A stretch of 64,000 nucleotides of DNA, taken from Botryosphaeria dothidea. Lineage: Eukaryota; Ascomycota; Dothideomycetes; Botryosphaeriales; Botryosphaeriaceae. Both the position numbers and the translations under genes were made by a program. The stretch is from contig WWBZ02000062.1 in assembly GCA_011503125.2 (NCBI GenBank), forward strand, positions 496,001 through 560,000, written 5' to 3'. Below the pieces are notes generated by a model. It did not search any database, had not been told where the DNA came from, and saw only the letters and a program-made list of their open reading frames with translations. This document shows, in pieces, positions 12,728-23,640 of this stretch (its first letter is position 1; every line of letters starts with the position of its first letter).

Positions 12728-13551
12728 ATGGCCACAGAGACGGACGAACCCACAGCGCCCCTGCCAGCCGGCATGGCCAGGTCTGCCCGCCCTCTTACCA
12801 CACCACATCCACCATGCACACCACTAACACACAACGTGCCAGCCTCTTCAACTCCAACCTCTACTCCGACGTCGAGGTGCGCTGCAGCGACGGAACCACC
12901 TACCCGGCGCACAAGGCCATCATCTGCACGCAGAGCGCCGTCCTCGCCAACGCCTGCAACCCCAACCACGCATTCAAAGAGGCCCGCGAGAACGTCGTCG
13001 CGCTCGAGCAAGACGACCCGGCCACCGTGCACGCGCTGCTCGTGTTCCTCTACGACCACTGCTACACCGCGCCCGCCGACGGCGCGATGCTGTTCCACGC
13101 GCGCATGTACGCCATGGCCGAGTTCTACCAGGTGCCGGCGCTGAAGGAGCTGGCCAAGCGGTGCTTTCGGGAGGAGGTGGACGGGGAGGGCGGGTGGGCC
13201 GACCCGTCGTTCGCGCTTGCGGTCGAAGTCGTTTTCGAGTCGACGCCGGAGGGCGATCGCGGGCTGCGCGATCTGGTGGTCGAAGCGGCGTGCCGGCATT
13301 TCGGAGAGCTGAAGGAGCGGAAGGAGTTCGAGGAGGTGGCGCAGAGGATCGGGTCGTTCAGCTTCGATGTGGCCGAGGCTCTCCACCGGCGTCCGGTATT
13401 GACGGTCGAGTTGAAGTGCAAGGAATGCTCTGGGCAGGTCAAGTTTGACGTGGGAGACTGGGAGAAGGCCCGTGAAAAGCTGGACTGTGCGTGCGGTGCG
13501 TCGATCTCACTGAGTGCTTGGATGGCGCGATTCGAACAACAGAGCGAGTAA
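12728..13551 (+). CDS. BTB/POZ-domain protein, paralogue of the divergent neighbour
   Basis: 253 aa. Exon 1 is 12728-12780 (start MATETDEPTAPLPAGMA) and exon 2 is 12843-13551. The 62-nt intron has a weak GTCTGC donor but a clear CACTAAC branch site and GTGCCAG acceptor, and it splits a Ser codon in phase 2, exactly where the paralogue has its first intron. A simpler reading starts at the ATG at 12814 with no intron and would lose the conserved N-terminal exon. The BTB core reads SLFNSNLYSDVEVRCSDG and HKAIICTQSAVLANAC. The tail has CKEC and CAC pairs, again zinc-ribbon-like. Function is unknown beyond the BTB family's role in dimerisation and ubiquitin-ligase adaptors. Confidence 0.78.
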
Positions 13552-13720
13552 GCGGCAAGTTATTCTTTGCTGGAGAGAAGTTTCTATGGGGTCGTGGGAG
13601 GAGTTTGTCGCAGCTCAGAGGTTAGCGGCGTGGGTACGGTAATGAGAGTACTCTTTGAAACTAAATCTGCGTAATATCTCACTACACAGGAGTCACCGTT
13701 ACCCAAAGAGGATGTTTCTC

Positions 13721-15396
13721 CTATAGCGTAAAGCTCTTTTGGTTCAACCAGTCAGCGCTCTGCGGACAGAGCTTAGTGTCGAAGTTCAACAGAACTTTCG
13801 CCAAGAGGATGCGCATCCCGTAGTACGCAAGGCTGGATGGCTACGGTCAGCGCTACACATGAAGGAGTAGTAGGTGCAACTTACTTCTTACCAATGCAGT
13901 TCCGCGGCCCAAGCGAAAATGGCTGCAGGGCCTCCTTTTTGTCATCTTCATAGCCGGTTCCCGGTAACCAACGCTCCGGAACAAAAGACTCCGGGTCCTT
14001 GAAGTTGAGCGGCGAGCGGTACGCGGCGTGTTGAGCCACCGACACGCGAGTCTGCCAGCCATCAGCCAGGAAATCCGGCGAGACAACAACAATCAAAAGA
14101 CTCACCTTCCCCGGCACCCATTCCCCACAGATGACATTGCCGCCTTCACACACCTCCCTCGGCGGCCCAATCGGCAACGGCGGGTACAGCCTCAGCCCCT
14201 CCTCCAAACACGCATTCAAGTACGGCAGCCTCGCCAACGCCTCGGCGCTCACCTCCTCGCCCTTCTTGAACCTCTCCCTCACCTCCCCGCACAGCTTCCC
14301 CATCTTCTCCGGATTCGTGCACAGCAACCACGTCAGCCCGCTCAGCAGCAGCGTCGCCGTCGTCTCCGTCCCCGCCACCATAAAGACGCCCGCATTGATA
14401 TACATGTCCCGCCTCTCCAGCCCGGCATCCCCGCCCCCCTTCTCGCCCGCCTCAAGCACCAAGTTCCAGATGTCCGGATCCGCGCTGCCCACCTCCAGCC
14501 GGCGGTCGACGCGATCGCTGCTGTGCGCGAGGTGCATGCGCTCCAGCTCGACGAGGCTGGGCGGGGTGAGGTGTTTCGCCAGCCAGCCCAGCAGCGGATA
14601 CTCGAGCGCCATGCGCGACAGGTCGACGGCCTTGTTCCACGCGAAGACGGCGCGCACCCACGGCGTGAAGTCGCCGGCGGCGAGCGTGCCCAGCGGCTCG
14701 CCGAACGCCAGCTTGCCCATGACGTCGAAGGTTGCGCACGCCCAGAGCTTGCAGAGGTCGACGGGCCGCGTGCCGGACGCCGAGTCGCGGGATGTTGCGC
14801 CGGCCAGCGCGTCCGCGTGCCCCACGATCATGGCCTCCTGCCGCCGCAGCGCGCGGTCCGAGAAGGCGGGCGCGAAGATGTGGCGCACGCGCGCGTGGCG
14901 CTCGTCGTCGTGGATGGCGATCAGGCCGTACTTCTCCTCGATGTAGTGCATGCGGTCCTTGGGGTTGGTCTTGCCGCCGGCGCCGGCGGTGCCGGCGGCG
15001 TAGATGTCGCGCCAGGCCTGCGGCGCGATGAAGCTGAGCTTGTTGGGGCCGAGGCGCACGGCGGGCGAGCCGGGGTGCTGCGCGTGGATGCGCTGGATCC
15101 ATGGGAGGAGGTCGCCCGTCACGGAGACGGCCCAGTAGGATAGGCTGGAAGCGGCGGCGTAGGCCGGGCCCGGGTATTTGGCGAGCGGGTGGAAGTAGAG
15201 GTTGTAGATGACGGAGGTGACGATGTGGAGCACGATCTGGTGGTGGAGCGAGTCAGAACATTGGGGTCGACCTTCTTTTGGGAGGGGAAGCGGCGGAGGG
15301 ACAACTTACGAATCCAATTACGACGGACAAGAGAATCCAGGGAATGTCTCTTGGAGACACGGATTCCAAGAGCGAGTGCTGCGTTTCCGTGCCCAT
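13721..15396 (-). CDS. Cytochrome P450 monooxygenase, CYP65-like
   Basis: Membrane-anchored heme monooxygenase of 498 aa. Four exons: 15396-15310, 15236-14106, 14051-13885 and 13832-13721. Donors are GTAAGT, GTGAGT and GTAAGT; the total is 499 codons including the stop. Exon 1 plus the start of exon 2 form the hydrophobic ER anchor (WILLSVVIGFIVLHIVTSVIY), followed by the FHPLAKYPGP hinge. The oxygen-binding I-helix AGTETT is near residue 316, the EEGLR ExxR motif near 369, PERW follows, and the heme loop FSLGPRNCIGK is near 452-462. The layout resembles fungal CYP65-type hydroxylases of secondary metabolism. No biosynthetic core enzyme lies nearby, so the substrate cannot be inferred. Confidence 0.9.
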
Positions 15397-16888
15397 TGTT
15401 GCTACAATCGTCTTACATGCAGACGGGACAGTCCAGAATCAGACCGCTCTTCGAAGGTGGCTCGCATCTTATATAGTAACGGCGGGGTCGATTCTCCGAG
15501 GGATCTGCTCCTGCATGTTGACCACGATTGTTGAAACTGCGGCGGGGCAGTGATCTCTTTGGGCTCTACTTATGCCTGTTTTAGTGGTTTGCTGGCGGAT
15601 AGATCCCGTCATATGCCCTAAAGGGAAAGCCAAGCTTTTTGGGGGCCAAAGTAGAGAAGATATAGGGAAACATCGACGTCCCATTGGATCATTCGAGCGG
15701 CCAGACAGGGACCGGCAATTCTAAGCGCAACTCAAACCGGCCGAGTAAGGATGACCATGTCGAAGCGCATGGGTTAGGGCTACATGCGAGCTCCCTTTTC
15801 GATGCGGAGCTACTGGCTGACAGCAGGTGGCGACACTGCGGGCTCTTGCTGGTGGCGGTTTCGCTGCTGATGGTGTGGTTACTGGTTGCCTGCTGACGAG
15901 CGCTAAAAGTTTGCGCGGGCTACCGAATACGGTGACTACTTGATGAACATGTAAGTGGGTAAGTGGGCCAAAGGACGTTGGATTAGAGACGGTGGTTGGT
16001 CGACGTGTATAGACGCCCGTTGCCAAGCCTCGAATTCTTAGGCGATCCACTAAGCCTATCTAGGAACTTACTGTAGGTGGAGCGCTCATCGGGAAGGGTT
16101 ATTGCGCGCACATATCCACGGAACATCCGCTCAGGCGTTCCCGTGTCCATGGGAATTCCCGTTTGTAGCTAATCCTGCTGAGGCAATTCGGAAACGCTGA
16201 CAGCCCGCCCACGCGTCTCGGCCTTCCCGAGCGCTGCTCACTTACCGCGCATCCAAGCCTGCATGACAGCGCCCCATCTTTCGTAACGATTGCGCGCCGT
16301 TCGGAATAGCCGACAATGCTGGGAGATTTCAGCACACTAGTTGATCCGGAAACGGGTGGGCCCGTTGGCCGATGGCGGTGCCGAGGGTGTGGGTAGGCCT
16401 TGCGCGGAGTATTGTCTGATGGCCAAGGACCCTGGAAGCAATTTCGACGCGATCGGATTCGAAAGGGCCCACTGAGGGAAACCGAAGCAAACTGCTTTCA
16501 TGCGACCAACTTCATACCCTTGATGGAGCCGTTTGATGGGATGAGTGAGAGACATGGGGACTCACAATTCAGGGTTGCGTTGCCTTTTCCCTCTCCCTTT
16601 TCATGAAAGATTCCAAACTGTCTAGGTTGCTATATGGCATTTAGCTGGTGTAGAAGATTCGGATCGCAAGCATGGAGCAACCATACCACTTGTATTGCCT
16701 CTTTAGTAGCATTTGGACTGTCACTCTTGTAGCACCGCACGCGTATGATATTGGGAACACATGAAAGCAGCCAGTGTTCTTTGCAGTTCATGAATTTATT
16801 ATCATTGACCACGCATACGTTGATGAATACATCCTCAACCTAAATTCATAACAGAATCATGTTCCATCTCAATCCATCACCACCTTCC
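15397..16888. other. 1.5 kb intergenic region
   Basis: Holds the P450 promoter on its left side and the 3' end of the MFS transporter gene on its right. Short frames on both strands have no family resemblance. No repeat or RNA gene was recognised. Confidence 0.5.
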
Positions 16889-18570
16889 TCAAGGGCGCCA
16901 CCTGAAGGCCGGGTGCTTCCAGTCCAAATCCTGGATGATTCCCTCACTAAGACCAGCCAACTCCGCATCGACATCGCGTCTGTCGCGCTTCTTGTTATCC
17001 GCCATCATCCAGAAAAGCAGGATGATGGAGAGCATGAAGATGGTGCTCGAAGTCGCAAGGTTCAGGCCGTTGCCGATGTGGTAGTCCGGGCCGTCGAAGG
17101 GGAGGAACGACCAAGTCGAGACCAGGCCGCCGATGTTGCCCAGCATGACGTTCGTGCCGATGGCGGCGGAGCGGGCGGTGTCGGAGACGACGTTGGCCGA
17201 GACCTGAGCGTTGCAGAGAGCGCCGAAGGCGAAGGCGCCGCTGGCGATCAGGAAGGTGGCGCCGTAGCGGACCTTGGCGGCGTCAGTGGCCAGGAACATG
17301 ATGTAGCCCACCATCATGAAGGGGGCTGAGACGATGAAGAAGATGTTGCGCTTGTCGAAACGCCAGCTGAGGAAGGGGAAGAAGAGGGTGAAGAAGGCCC
17401 CGACGATGTATGGAGGCACGGTGTGCAGCTGCTGGGAGATGACCGTGTCCTTTGGGTAGATGGTCTTGACGATGGTGGGCAGGAAGAAGGCAAGACCCTG
17501 GACAGTAATGTTGTTGAGCATGAAGATGAAAGAGGTGGAGAGCGTGACTGGGCTGAAGATTCCGCGAAGGATCTTGGTGGTGTCGATCTTGTCCAGCACT
17601 TCCAGGGCGCCGACTCGCTCCGACTTCACACGGGCAATGGCCAGGTCCTTCTCTTCCTGAGTGAGCCATCTGGCTGTCTCAGGGCGGTCAGTCAGGGTGA
17701 CGAAGGAAACCAAAGACAAGCCAACGGTGATGATGCCCTCAATGGCGAAGATCATGCGCCACTGGTGAAGACCGCCGAAGTGGGGAAGCTTTAGGATGGC
17801 TGACGCCAGCAGGCCTCCGAATGCACCAGCAAGAGGGGCCATTACAATGTACTGAAGGATCAGTCAGTTCAGGACAGTAATAAGCAAGGGAATTTGGAGC
17901 ATACCAGGGAGAGGCGGAAAGCCAATTCGCTGCGGCGATACCAACGGGACAGGTAGTAGGCGATACCGGGCAGCATACCAGCCTCAAAGACGCCGAGCAG
18001 AAAACGTACACCGGAGGCACTGTGGATGTTGTCGACAAAAGCGGTGCAAATAGAGCAAATGCCGAAGCCCAGAGAAATGATGGGAATAAACCAGCCGGGA
18101 CCCATCCACTTGCAGCACATATTACTTGGAATCTCGAAAATAATGTAGGAAATGTAGAAGACGGTCAAGAGGCGGTTGTAGTCGTAGCCCTCGAGCTTGA
18201 GGTCCTTCTCCAAGCCTGCCAAGCGCGCATTGCTGCAAACCAGTCAGACGGTGCTGTGATAGATTGGAGCGGAGGATGCCATACCCGATGTTGGCGCGAT
18301 CGATGAAGCAGAACAGATACAAGAGGGCGACAGTGGGCACGATGTACAGATCGATTTTCCATCTCAGGCGCGACTCGGCCTTAGGATCGAAGGTTAGGAG
18401 GGCGTTGCCGTATCTAGCAAGCTAGTGAGCATGCGGCAGCGGATAAGGGCGGAAGTGGACGGGTAGTACCTGTCGGTGGCAGCATGGCCGCGTGCAGCAG
18501 CATCGTGGAAACCCTCATCTTTGAGGGTCTCGTGGTGCTCGACTTCCCGCTTCTCTTCGAGGAATGGCAT
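16889..18570 (-). CDS. MFS transporter, anion:cation symporter (Dal5/allantoate permease) family
   Basis: Plasma-membrane importer of 506 aa with 12 predicted membrane helices. Four exons: 18570-18470, 18413-18285, 18232-17905 and 17851-16889; all junctions keep frame. Diagnostic blocks of the family are CFIDRANIGNARL after helix 1, RFLLGVFEAGMLPG in helix 4, YLSRWYRR after it, and a cytoplasmic loop with PETARWLTQEEKDLA. Members carry carboxylate compounds such as allantoate, nicotinate, pantothenate or biotin precursors; the exact substrate cannot be read from sequence. The 35-residue charged N-terminus is cytoplasmic. Confidence 0.88.
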
Positions 18571-19657
18571 TGTCGGAGGGCGAAGCTTTGAGAGCGGAAG
18601 GTTAGGGTTTGACTTTGAGCGGCTCGAGGCGAGAGTTGTTCTTGTAGCACCAAGGGATGCTAGCGCCGAGCCTCGCCCAGACGCGAATCGTGGAGGAAAA
18701 GCTGGGCAAACAGCATGGGTGCTGCTTCCGACTGCGCGGTAGTTGTTGACGGAAGAAACGCCATGGGGGAGTCGGAGGCAGCAGATTGCAGACCCCATCC
18801 GTGCTCGGAAATGCCGATCCACCGTCCCCATCACGGCTGCGGAGAGCGCTCCACAAGCGTCGTCACCCGCATGGCCTGCGACAAATCAGGGCGCGGTGGA
18901 AGTAAGTTCAGCCAGCAACGGCGATAACGAATGGCCTAACTTGTAAGGTTAAAAATCGGGGACACTGGGCCTGCTGCGACATCTCAAATTCATCTGCATA
19001 TATGATCAGCACGCTGCGTTAATACACGCTGATAAGACGCGCCCCTGAACCGACCTCTGCGACGTCACTTGCGCAGCAATTCCGCAGAGGTAGCTGCACA
19101 TGGTGTTCTGCTGGCTCGCCTGCCTGGAACCTGCCTGCACTCTCCCGACGTGGCTTGTTGGCTGGCGCTCCCTCCCCCGCAATGGCCCGCGCGGAATCGC
19201 TGCCGCAACTCAACCCCGCAAACTGCGCGAACCTCGGCCACCGAGCCTCGGACATGCTGCCTTTTTCTGGAGCACAATTGGCCCTGTTTCACTGAACTGT
19301 TTCTGCTCTCCCGCTAACCCCCCCCCAACAGATAGATAGATAGGCGTACAGGCCAGGCGTGCGTCAGGGCGTGCCAGGGTATGTCGAGCCGATCCGATGT
19401 GCTGCCGTCCATTTCGACTTTGCGCGTCCGGTTGCACGACCATCTGGGTGCAAAAGCTGGATTGATGTCGCTCAACTCCAACGCCGCGCATCTCAGGATG
19501 GCGTCAATCGGGCCTTTCCCCGGACGAAGAGTCGGGCCGGGCGCAGGTCTCCACTGCGGTGGGGCTCGCGCGTGCCTGTTGACCGACGCCAACCTCCCCT
19601 TTCCTCGAGGTCCGAGCCACGATCTCCTCCGTCTGCTAATTCTTAGTTCCCATCGCT
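18571..19657. promoter_or_regulatory. Divergent promoter region, MFS and F-box-like genes
   Basis: About 1.1 kb between two genes pointing away from each other. It contains a C8 run (near 19318-19325) next to a short GATA repeat (19331-19343), a possible GATA-factor target. GATA factors control many nitrogen-source transporters of the Dal5 type, but this link is inference. Confidence 0.35.
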
Positions 19658-20806
19658 ATGACTAGCTCCTCCGGTTTGGTGAGCCAATCACGCCCCTCTC
19701 TGCCTGCTCCGACGCCCCTAGCTTACCAACGACAGCCCTACAAGACGGCCATTGACCCAACCTCAACACCCGACACCGCCGTCTCTTTCTTGGACCTGCC
19801 CGCCGAGATTCGCAATCAGATTTACGAGTATGCTTTGGTTGCTCCGTGGAACGACGACCTGCCGGGCGGCTGCTTCCCTCGCCCGCTGAACTTCATCGCC
19901 CACGACTGCCAGTTCGAAGGCCCGCGACACCGCCATTGGCTGGTCATTCGCTTCGCCGGCCGGGAGGAGCTCCGCCATCCGACCCTCGACCACACCGAGT
20001 CCGGGCCGCTCATCTCGCGGTGCTTGGCGAGCGAGGAGCACAAGTCTGGCTACCACATCCGCCGCATGCTGCGTTCCATCTGGCTATACAGATCTGCCTG
20101 CGGCCACCGCCTGTCCGTTGCCCTGCTGCGCACCTGCCGCCAAATACACCACGAGGCCACCTCCATCCTCTACGCCCAGAATGGCTTCTTCATGAACTTC
20201 ATCGAGCTCCCCCATTTCCTCGTTCAGATACGCTCCTCGGTGAAATACCTGCGCTATCTCTGGACCTGGAACGGCAAAGACTTCACTCCTGAGGCCCCAA
20301 GAGATGCCGCCTTCCTGTCAGGGCTGTACCCGCTCGAACGTGCCACCGATCTGGAATTGTTCCGTCTACAATGGTTGCGACCCTTCCCCTTCGCCGACAA
20401 CTTTGATGCTGAAGAGCAAGCCAAGGCCGTCTTTGATGGATGCCGTCATTGGATCGAGGCAATGACTGCCGTCCACGGTGATAAGTTGGCCGCTTACGAC
20501 CGCTTAGACATGACTGCCTGGGATGGTGAATCAAACCCTGACTACAAGGAGGACTGGGCTGCCCAGGAGAAATTCTACCGCCGGTTGCGGACTTTGATGC
20601 TGCACAGCCCTGAACCTGATTCAACGGACGCTCCTGCCGCGGAATCCCGTGAAGTTATCTGGCCAAGGGCAAAGGTCAGATCGCAGGGGAAGACGGCAAA
20701 GGCAACCGTGTACCCCGGACGTTGGAGGACCGTCGGACGCTTCGCGAACTCAACCAACTCTTGTCAAGTGGATCTTGACACCCATGGGTGGCATGTTGTG
20801 AAATGA
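19658..20806 (+). CDS. F-box/2EXR-like protein
   Basis: Uninterrupted frame of 382 aa. Residues about 47-62 read FLDLPAEIRNQIYEYAL, the helix of fungal F-box-like and 2EXR proteins, followed by a lineage-specific C-terminal region with LLRTCRQIHHEATSILYAQNGF, another hallmark of this large Pezizomycotina family. The role is not known; F-box proteins usually link substrates to SCF ubiquitin ligases, but many family members lack a shown Skp1 contact. The start ATG is the first in frame after a C/T-rich leader. Confidence 0.75.
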   Translation: MTSSSGLVSQSRPSLPAPTPLAYQRQPYKTAIDPTSTPDTAVSFLDLPAEIRNQIYEYALVAPWNDDLPGGCFPRPLNFIAHDCQFEGPRHRHWLVIRFAGREELRHPTLDHTESGPLISRCLASEEHKSGYHIRRMLRSIWLYRSACGHRLSVALLRTCRQIHHEATSILYAQNGFFMNFIELPHFLVQIRSSVKYLRYLWTWNGKDFTPEAPRDAAFLSGLYPLERATDLELFRLQWLRPFPFADNFDAEEQAKAVFDGCRHWIEAMTAVHGDKLAAYDRLDMTAWDGESNPDYKEDWAAQEKFYRRLRTLMLHSPEPDSTDAPAAESREVIWPRAKVRSQGKTAKATVYPGRWRTVGRFANSTNSCQVDLDTHGWHVVK

Positions 20807-21691
20807 TGTGTGTGCTACGGATGCACAATTTCTCACGAATTCTGTTGGATATACTTTCTCTTCCTACGGACTTTATGCCTCGAGCAACCGCGAAAGGCCA
20901 TTGGTAGGTCTGTTGCTGACATGACGTTATGACTATTGGCTATGAATAGACTTTCCGTATTCCTTCTAACCGCATGTCTCATCTTTTCGGATTGTCCAAT
21001 GTTTTCTTATTCACTTTGTTGTTCTACGAGAAATTGACGATGAATGCATTACAACATCCAGCCCTTCGAGCTGAACATGCGACTCGTTCACGGATCTGCA
21101 TCCTCATAGGCTTAACAGCCAATCATGTACTTTGTCATCTGTCTCTGCCCTAGGCTGACTGCAAGGTGCATCAAAGGCCCACTCCTCGAAGCGAGCTGAC
21201 CACACGAGAAGCTTATTCGATGATTTCCGTGCACTGCATGCGGTGCTTACGGTGGCTTTTTGGTAACTATCTGCCTATAAACATGCCACTTCCCATCGAT
21301 TCAGCCTTGCTTGAGCCAGTGTTTTCTCCGCTACACTCATAGCAGACTCGATTTCTTCGCCGCCGTCGCGAGGTCCTGCTAACAATGTTGTCCGTCCCAC
21401 CGCCTCGTTCTTTTGAATCCACCCACCGCCCGGAGGTTCTTTGCGATTCCTGTCGACAGATTGATTTCGGTTACTTGATCCGCCGTTCTGGCAGTACACA
21501 AGGCGACGCGTCTGGAAACAGTCAAGTTTGAGAAATTCAAATCAGTCCTTATGAAGAATCCAATGTCCCATCTGCCAACTCATCGTCCAAACTGTTGGAG
21601 ACATGCCCAGGCTCTTCGCAAAACAAATGCCGCACGAACAGAACGATCTGCCGTTGCAGCCTTGCCTGGGGAGGGGTAATATTCTACCCAG
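20807..21691. other. Intergenic region, lower GC
   Basis: Lower-GC sequence after the F-box-like gene, leading into the HET relic. No intact frame of note. It may contain more of the 5' end of the relic in decayed form, but I could not recognise the HET domain itself. Confidence 0.4.
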
Positions 21692-22750
21692 TCTGCTGAT
21701 AATCCCAAATGTAGGTCGACATTGTTCAACGGAGCCGATCCCATACCCCTGCAGGAGCCAATGTCGAAGCTTTCACGGAGGTTCTACAACTACTTTGCAG
21801 CTGTGCATCATAAAACATCACCGGCGGCACCTAAAGACAAGGGTTTTCTGAACCGTGCGATTGATTTATAGTCTTATATTTTCCAAGTATACTCAAACAT
21901 GCATGATCAGTACCAGAAGAGGCAGCTGAGTTTCCCTGAAGACAATATCAATGCGTTTTACGGAATATGTGCTGTCATGGGCTAAATATTCGACACAAAT
22001 TTTGTCTTCGACTTGCCATGCGATTACTTTGAGCGAGCTCTACTTTGGATACGTGGTGAACCTAACTTCAGTCGTCGAGAAGCTTTCAAGTACCGGTCCA
22101 ACAGAATGCAGGAAACGATGATCAAGATACCAAGCTGGTCTTGGCCAAGCTGGCATGGGAACATTCACAACCCAGATCCGCCATGGCGGGAGCCCTATTC
22201 CTGGGACGCAGACAGGTTCTTTGAAAGCTCTGCGAAGTTTCAGATTGAATCACAACGCTAAAAGCCCCGAGCGTTTCATCAGAGAAGTGAGCTTGACTGC
22301 CTCGCCTTAGACGACTTCCGTCTGTCACTAGATGATGCCAAGCTCGCGGGTGTTTCTCTTTACGACGCCCTTTTTGACGTACGCGATAACGGCCGCGAGA
22401 CCGTAAGTTCCAGAAAATCCTTTTTGTGTGAGATTCATCCCGCAAACCCTTACTGTGGCTAACTCCCCTATCTTCAGAAACAAGACGTACAAGTTCCGCT
22501 CAACGCGTGTATGTACCTTGAGCTCTCCAACGCCTTCTTCCGCCAGGTTGATGGACTGTACCAGCGCAAGTTCATATTCTGTGGCGGTGAACACAGGAAT
22601 CCAGAGAGACTCCAGGAGGCATTCAACGTCATGCTGGTAAAAATAAATAATGGTAATGGGCAACAGCTCCTTGCGGAGCGCGTGGCCGTCGGAGTCATGA
22701 GTGCAGATGCTTGGGTTACCTCGAGGACAGAGAAAATCGTCCTCGAATAA
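21692..22750 (+). pseudogene. Relic of a HET (heterokaryon incompatibility) family gene, C-terminal part
   Basis: A single reading frame carries the typical C-terminal half of HET proteins but is broken by four in-frame stops, at 21869-21871, 21983-21985, 22259-22261 and 22460-22462. Recognisable blocks in order are QLSFPEDNINAFYGI (about 21923), YFERALLW, IPSWSWPSWHG (about 22124), then FNVMLVKINN and LLAERVAVGVMSADAW near the end (22622-22707). The order and spacing match the family. The N-terminal HET signalling domain was not found upstream. HET proteins trigger cell death after fusion of unlike strains; this copy cannot make a full protein. The left limit is approximate. Confidence 0.7.
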
Positions 22751-23402
22751 GCGAGGATGCCACGATTCTTTACCGTCTTTAGGGTGGGCGTTGCCTGTTA
22801 TGAATTCTGACATCAGTTCTTCCCTCATTTTTCTGTCCCGCCGATGCGTCAAATATTGGCTGATTGCCTTCTGCTCTTAACCCCTATCGATCTTAACAAG
22901 CACTGCATAATCACTTCTGAAAATTTCCTCGAATGCCTTGTAAAGAGCTTTTCCTACTGTAATGTCATGCCAGTCGAAATCATCCTCGATACTAAGGCTC
23001 AACGATCCAAGCGCCATCCCAGCAAAAATCATGTTTACATATGCTCGCACCATTACCGCCTAACAGCAAACTCCACGTTGGAAATCGTGAACTACAAAGT
23101 CAATTTCGCGAAACCCACTATTGCAACGAGCTGGCAAATTCTCTTTCTCGAATGATGCAGAAGTTTCGCTGATCAAGGGAATTCGGCCGAGGTATCACGC
23201 TCACCACAACCATCCTCCCTGCCCACAGCAACCTATCGTACCGGCATTTCCATAGATTATATAGACTCGAATGAACTCCGGTAGTTATTTAAACCCCTCA
23301 GAGGCAACACTGCGACGCGCGTTATCGAATATTCACCGTGCTCCTGATTTTGACTTTCTAGATAAATGCAATAATCATTTCGCTTACTCATATTCACCCA
23401 TC
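22751..23402. other. Intergenic region between HET relic and tRNA gene
   Basis: AT-richer DNA. An open frame at 22844-23155 has no family resemblance and is not supported as a gene. The 5' flank of the tRNA (23340-23402) is AT-rich. Confidence 0.4.
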
Positions 23403-23432
23403 TCCGTTATGGTCTAGGGGTTAGGATTCTCC

Positions 23433-23489
23433 GTAAGTCACCACGCTTCAGCTATAACTATTCACAACTCATTCTAACAATCTCAACAG
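23433..23489 (+). other. 57-nt spliceosomal-type intron inside the tRNA anticodon stem
   Basis: Begins GTAAGT and ends CAACAG, with a CTAAC branch site at 23474-23478, 11 nt before the final AG. It interrupts the 5' strand of the anticodon stem between tRNA positions 30 and 31. These are the same signals as in the protein-gene introns of this window. Removing it restores both the stem and the loop. Confidence 0.7.
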
Positions 23490-23496
23490 GCTTTCA

Positions 23497-23511
23497 ACAT
23501 CATTGTACGAG
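23497..23511 (+). other. Canonical 15-nt tRNA intron between positions 37 and 38
   Basis: Lies directly after A37 of the anticodon loop and before C38, the standard site cut by the tRNA splicing endonuclease in eukaryotes. Its removal is needed to form the seven-base loop CTTTCAC. Confidence 0.7.
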
Positions 23512-23552
23512 CCGGAGCGGCCCGGGTTCGATTCCCGGTAACGGAAATTATC

Positions 23553-23565
23553 TTTTTCGTTTTTT
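23553..23565 (+). terminator. RNA polymerase III terminator of the tRNA-Glu gene
   Basis: Runs of five T (23553-23557) and six T (23560-23565) start seven bases after the discriminator base, the usual distance for a Pol III stop signal. Confidence 0.75.
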
Positions 23566-23640
23566 ATTTGCCTGACAGGCAAGCCGTCTTTTTGCGCGTA
23601 CGCTTTGGGCCTCTTTTCATTCGGTTGGTCAGAGGGAACT

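Larger units (their letters stand above)
23403..23546 (+). tRNA. tRNA-Glu (anticodon UUC) interrupted by two introns
   Basis: The acceptor strands TCCGTTA (23403-23409) and TAACGGA (23539-23545) pair fully, with discriminator A at 23546. The A-box (TGGTCTAGGGG) and B-box (GGTTCGATTCC) are present, and the T-arm CCGGG/CCCGG is perfect. Read straight through, the anticodon stem CTCCG (23429-23433) is followed by TAAGTC, which cannot form a loop with U33. Removing 23433-23489 and 23497-23511 gives stem CTCCG, loop CTTTCAC (anticodon TTC) and stem CGGAG, and a mature length of exactly 72 nt including the discriminator, as in other eukaryotic tRNA-Glu genes. Two T-runs follow. The gene could still be a pseudogene if the 57-nt insert is not removed. 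Confidence 0.85.

Noticed and set aside
14028..15143. 371-codon frame on the plus strand opposite the P450
   Set aside because: It is a mirror of the GC-rich P450 coding strand, which carries all diagnostic P450 motifs.
13721..18570. Secondary-metabolite cluster formed by the P450 and the MFS transporter
   Set aside because: No polyketide, peptide or terpene core enzyme is present, the transporter belongs to the Dal5 nutrient-import family, and the neighbours are unrelated.
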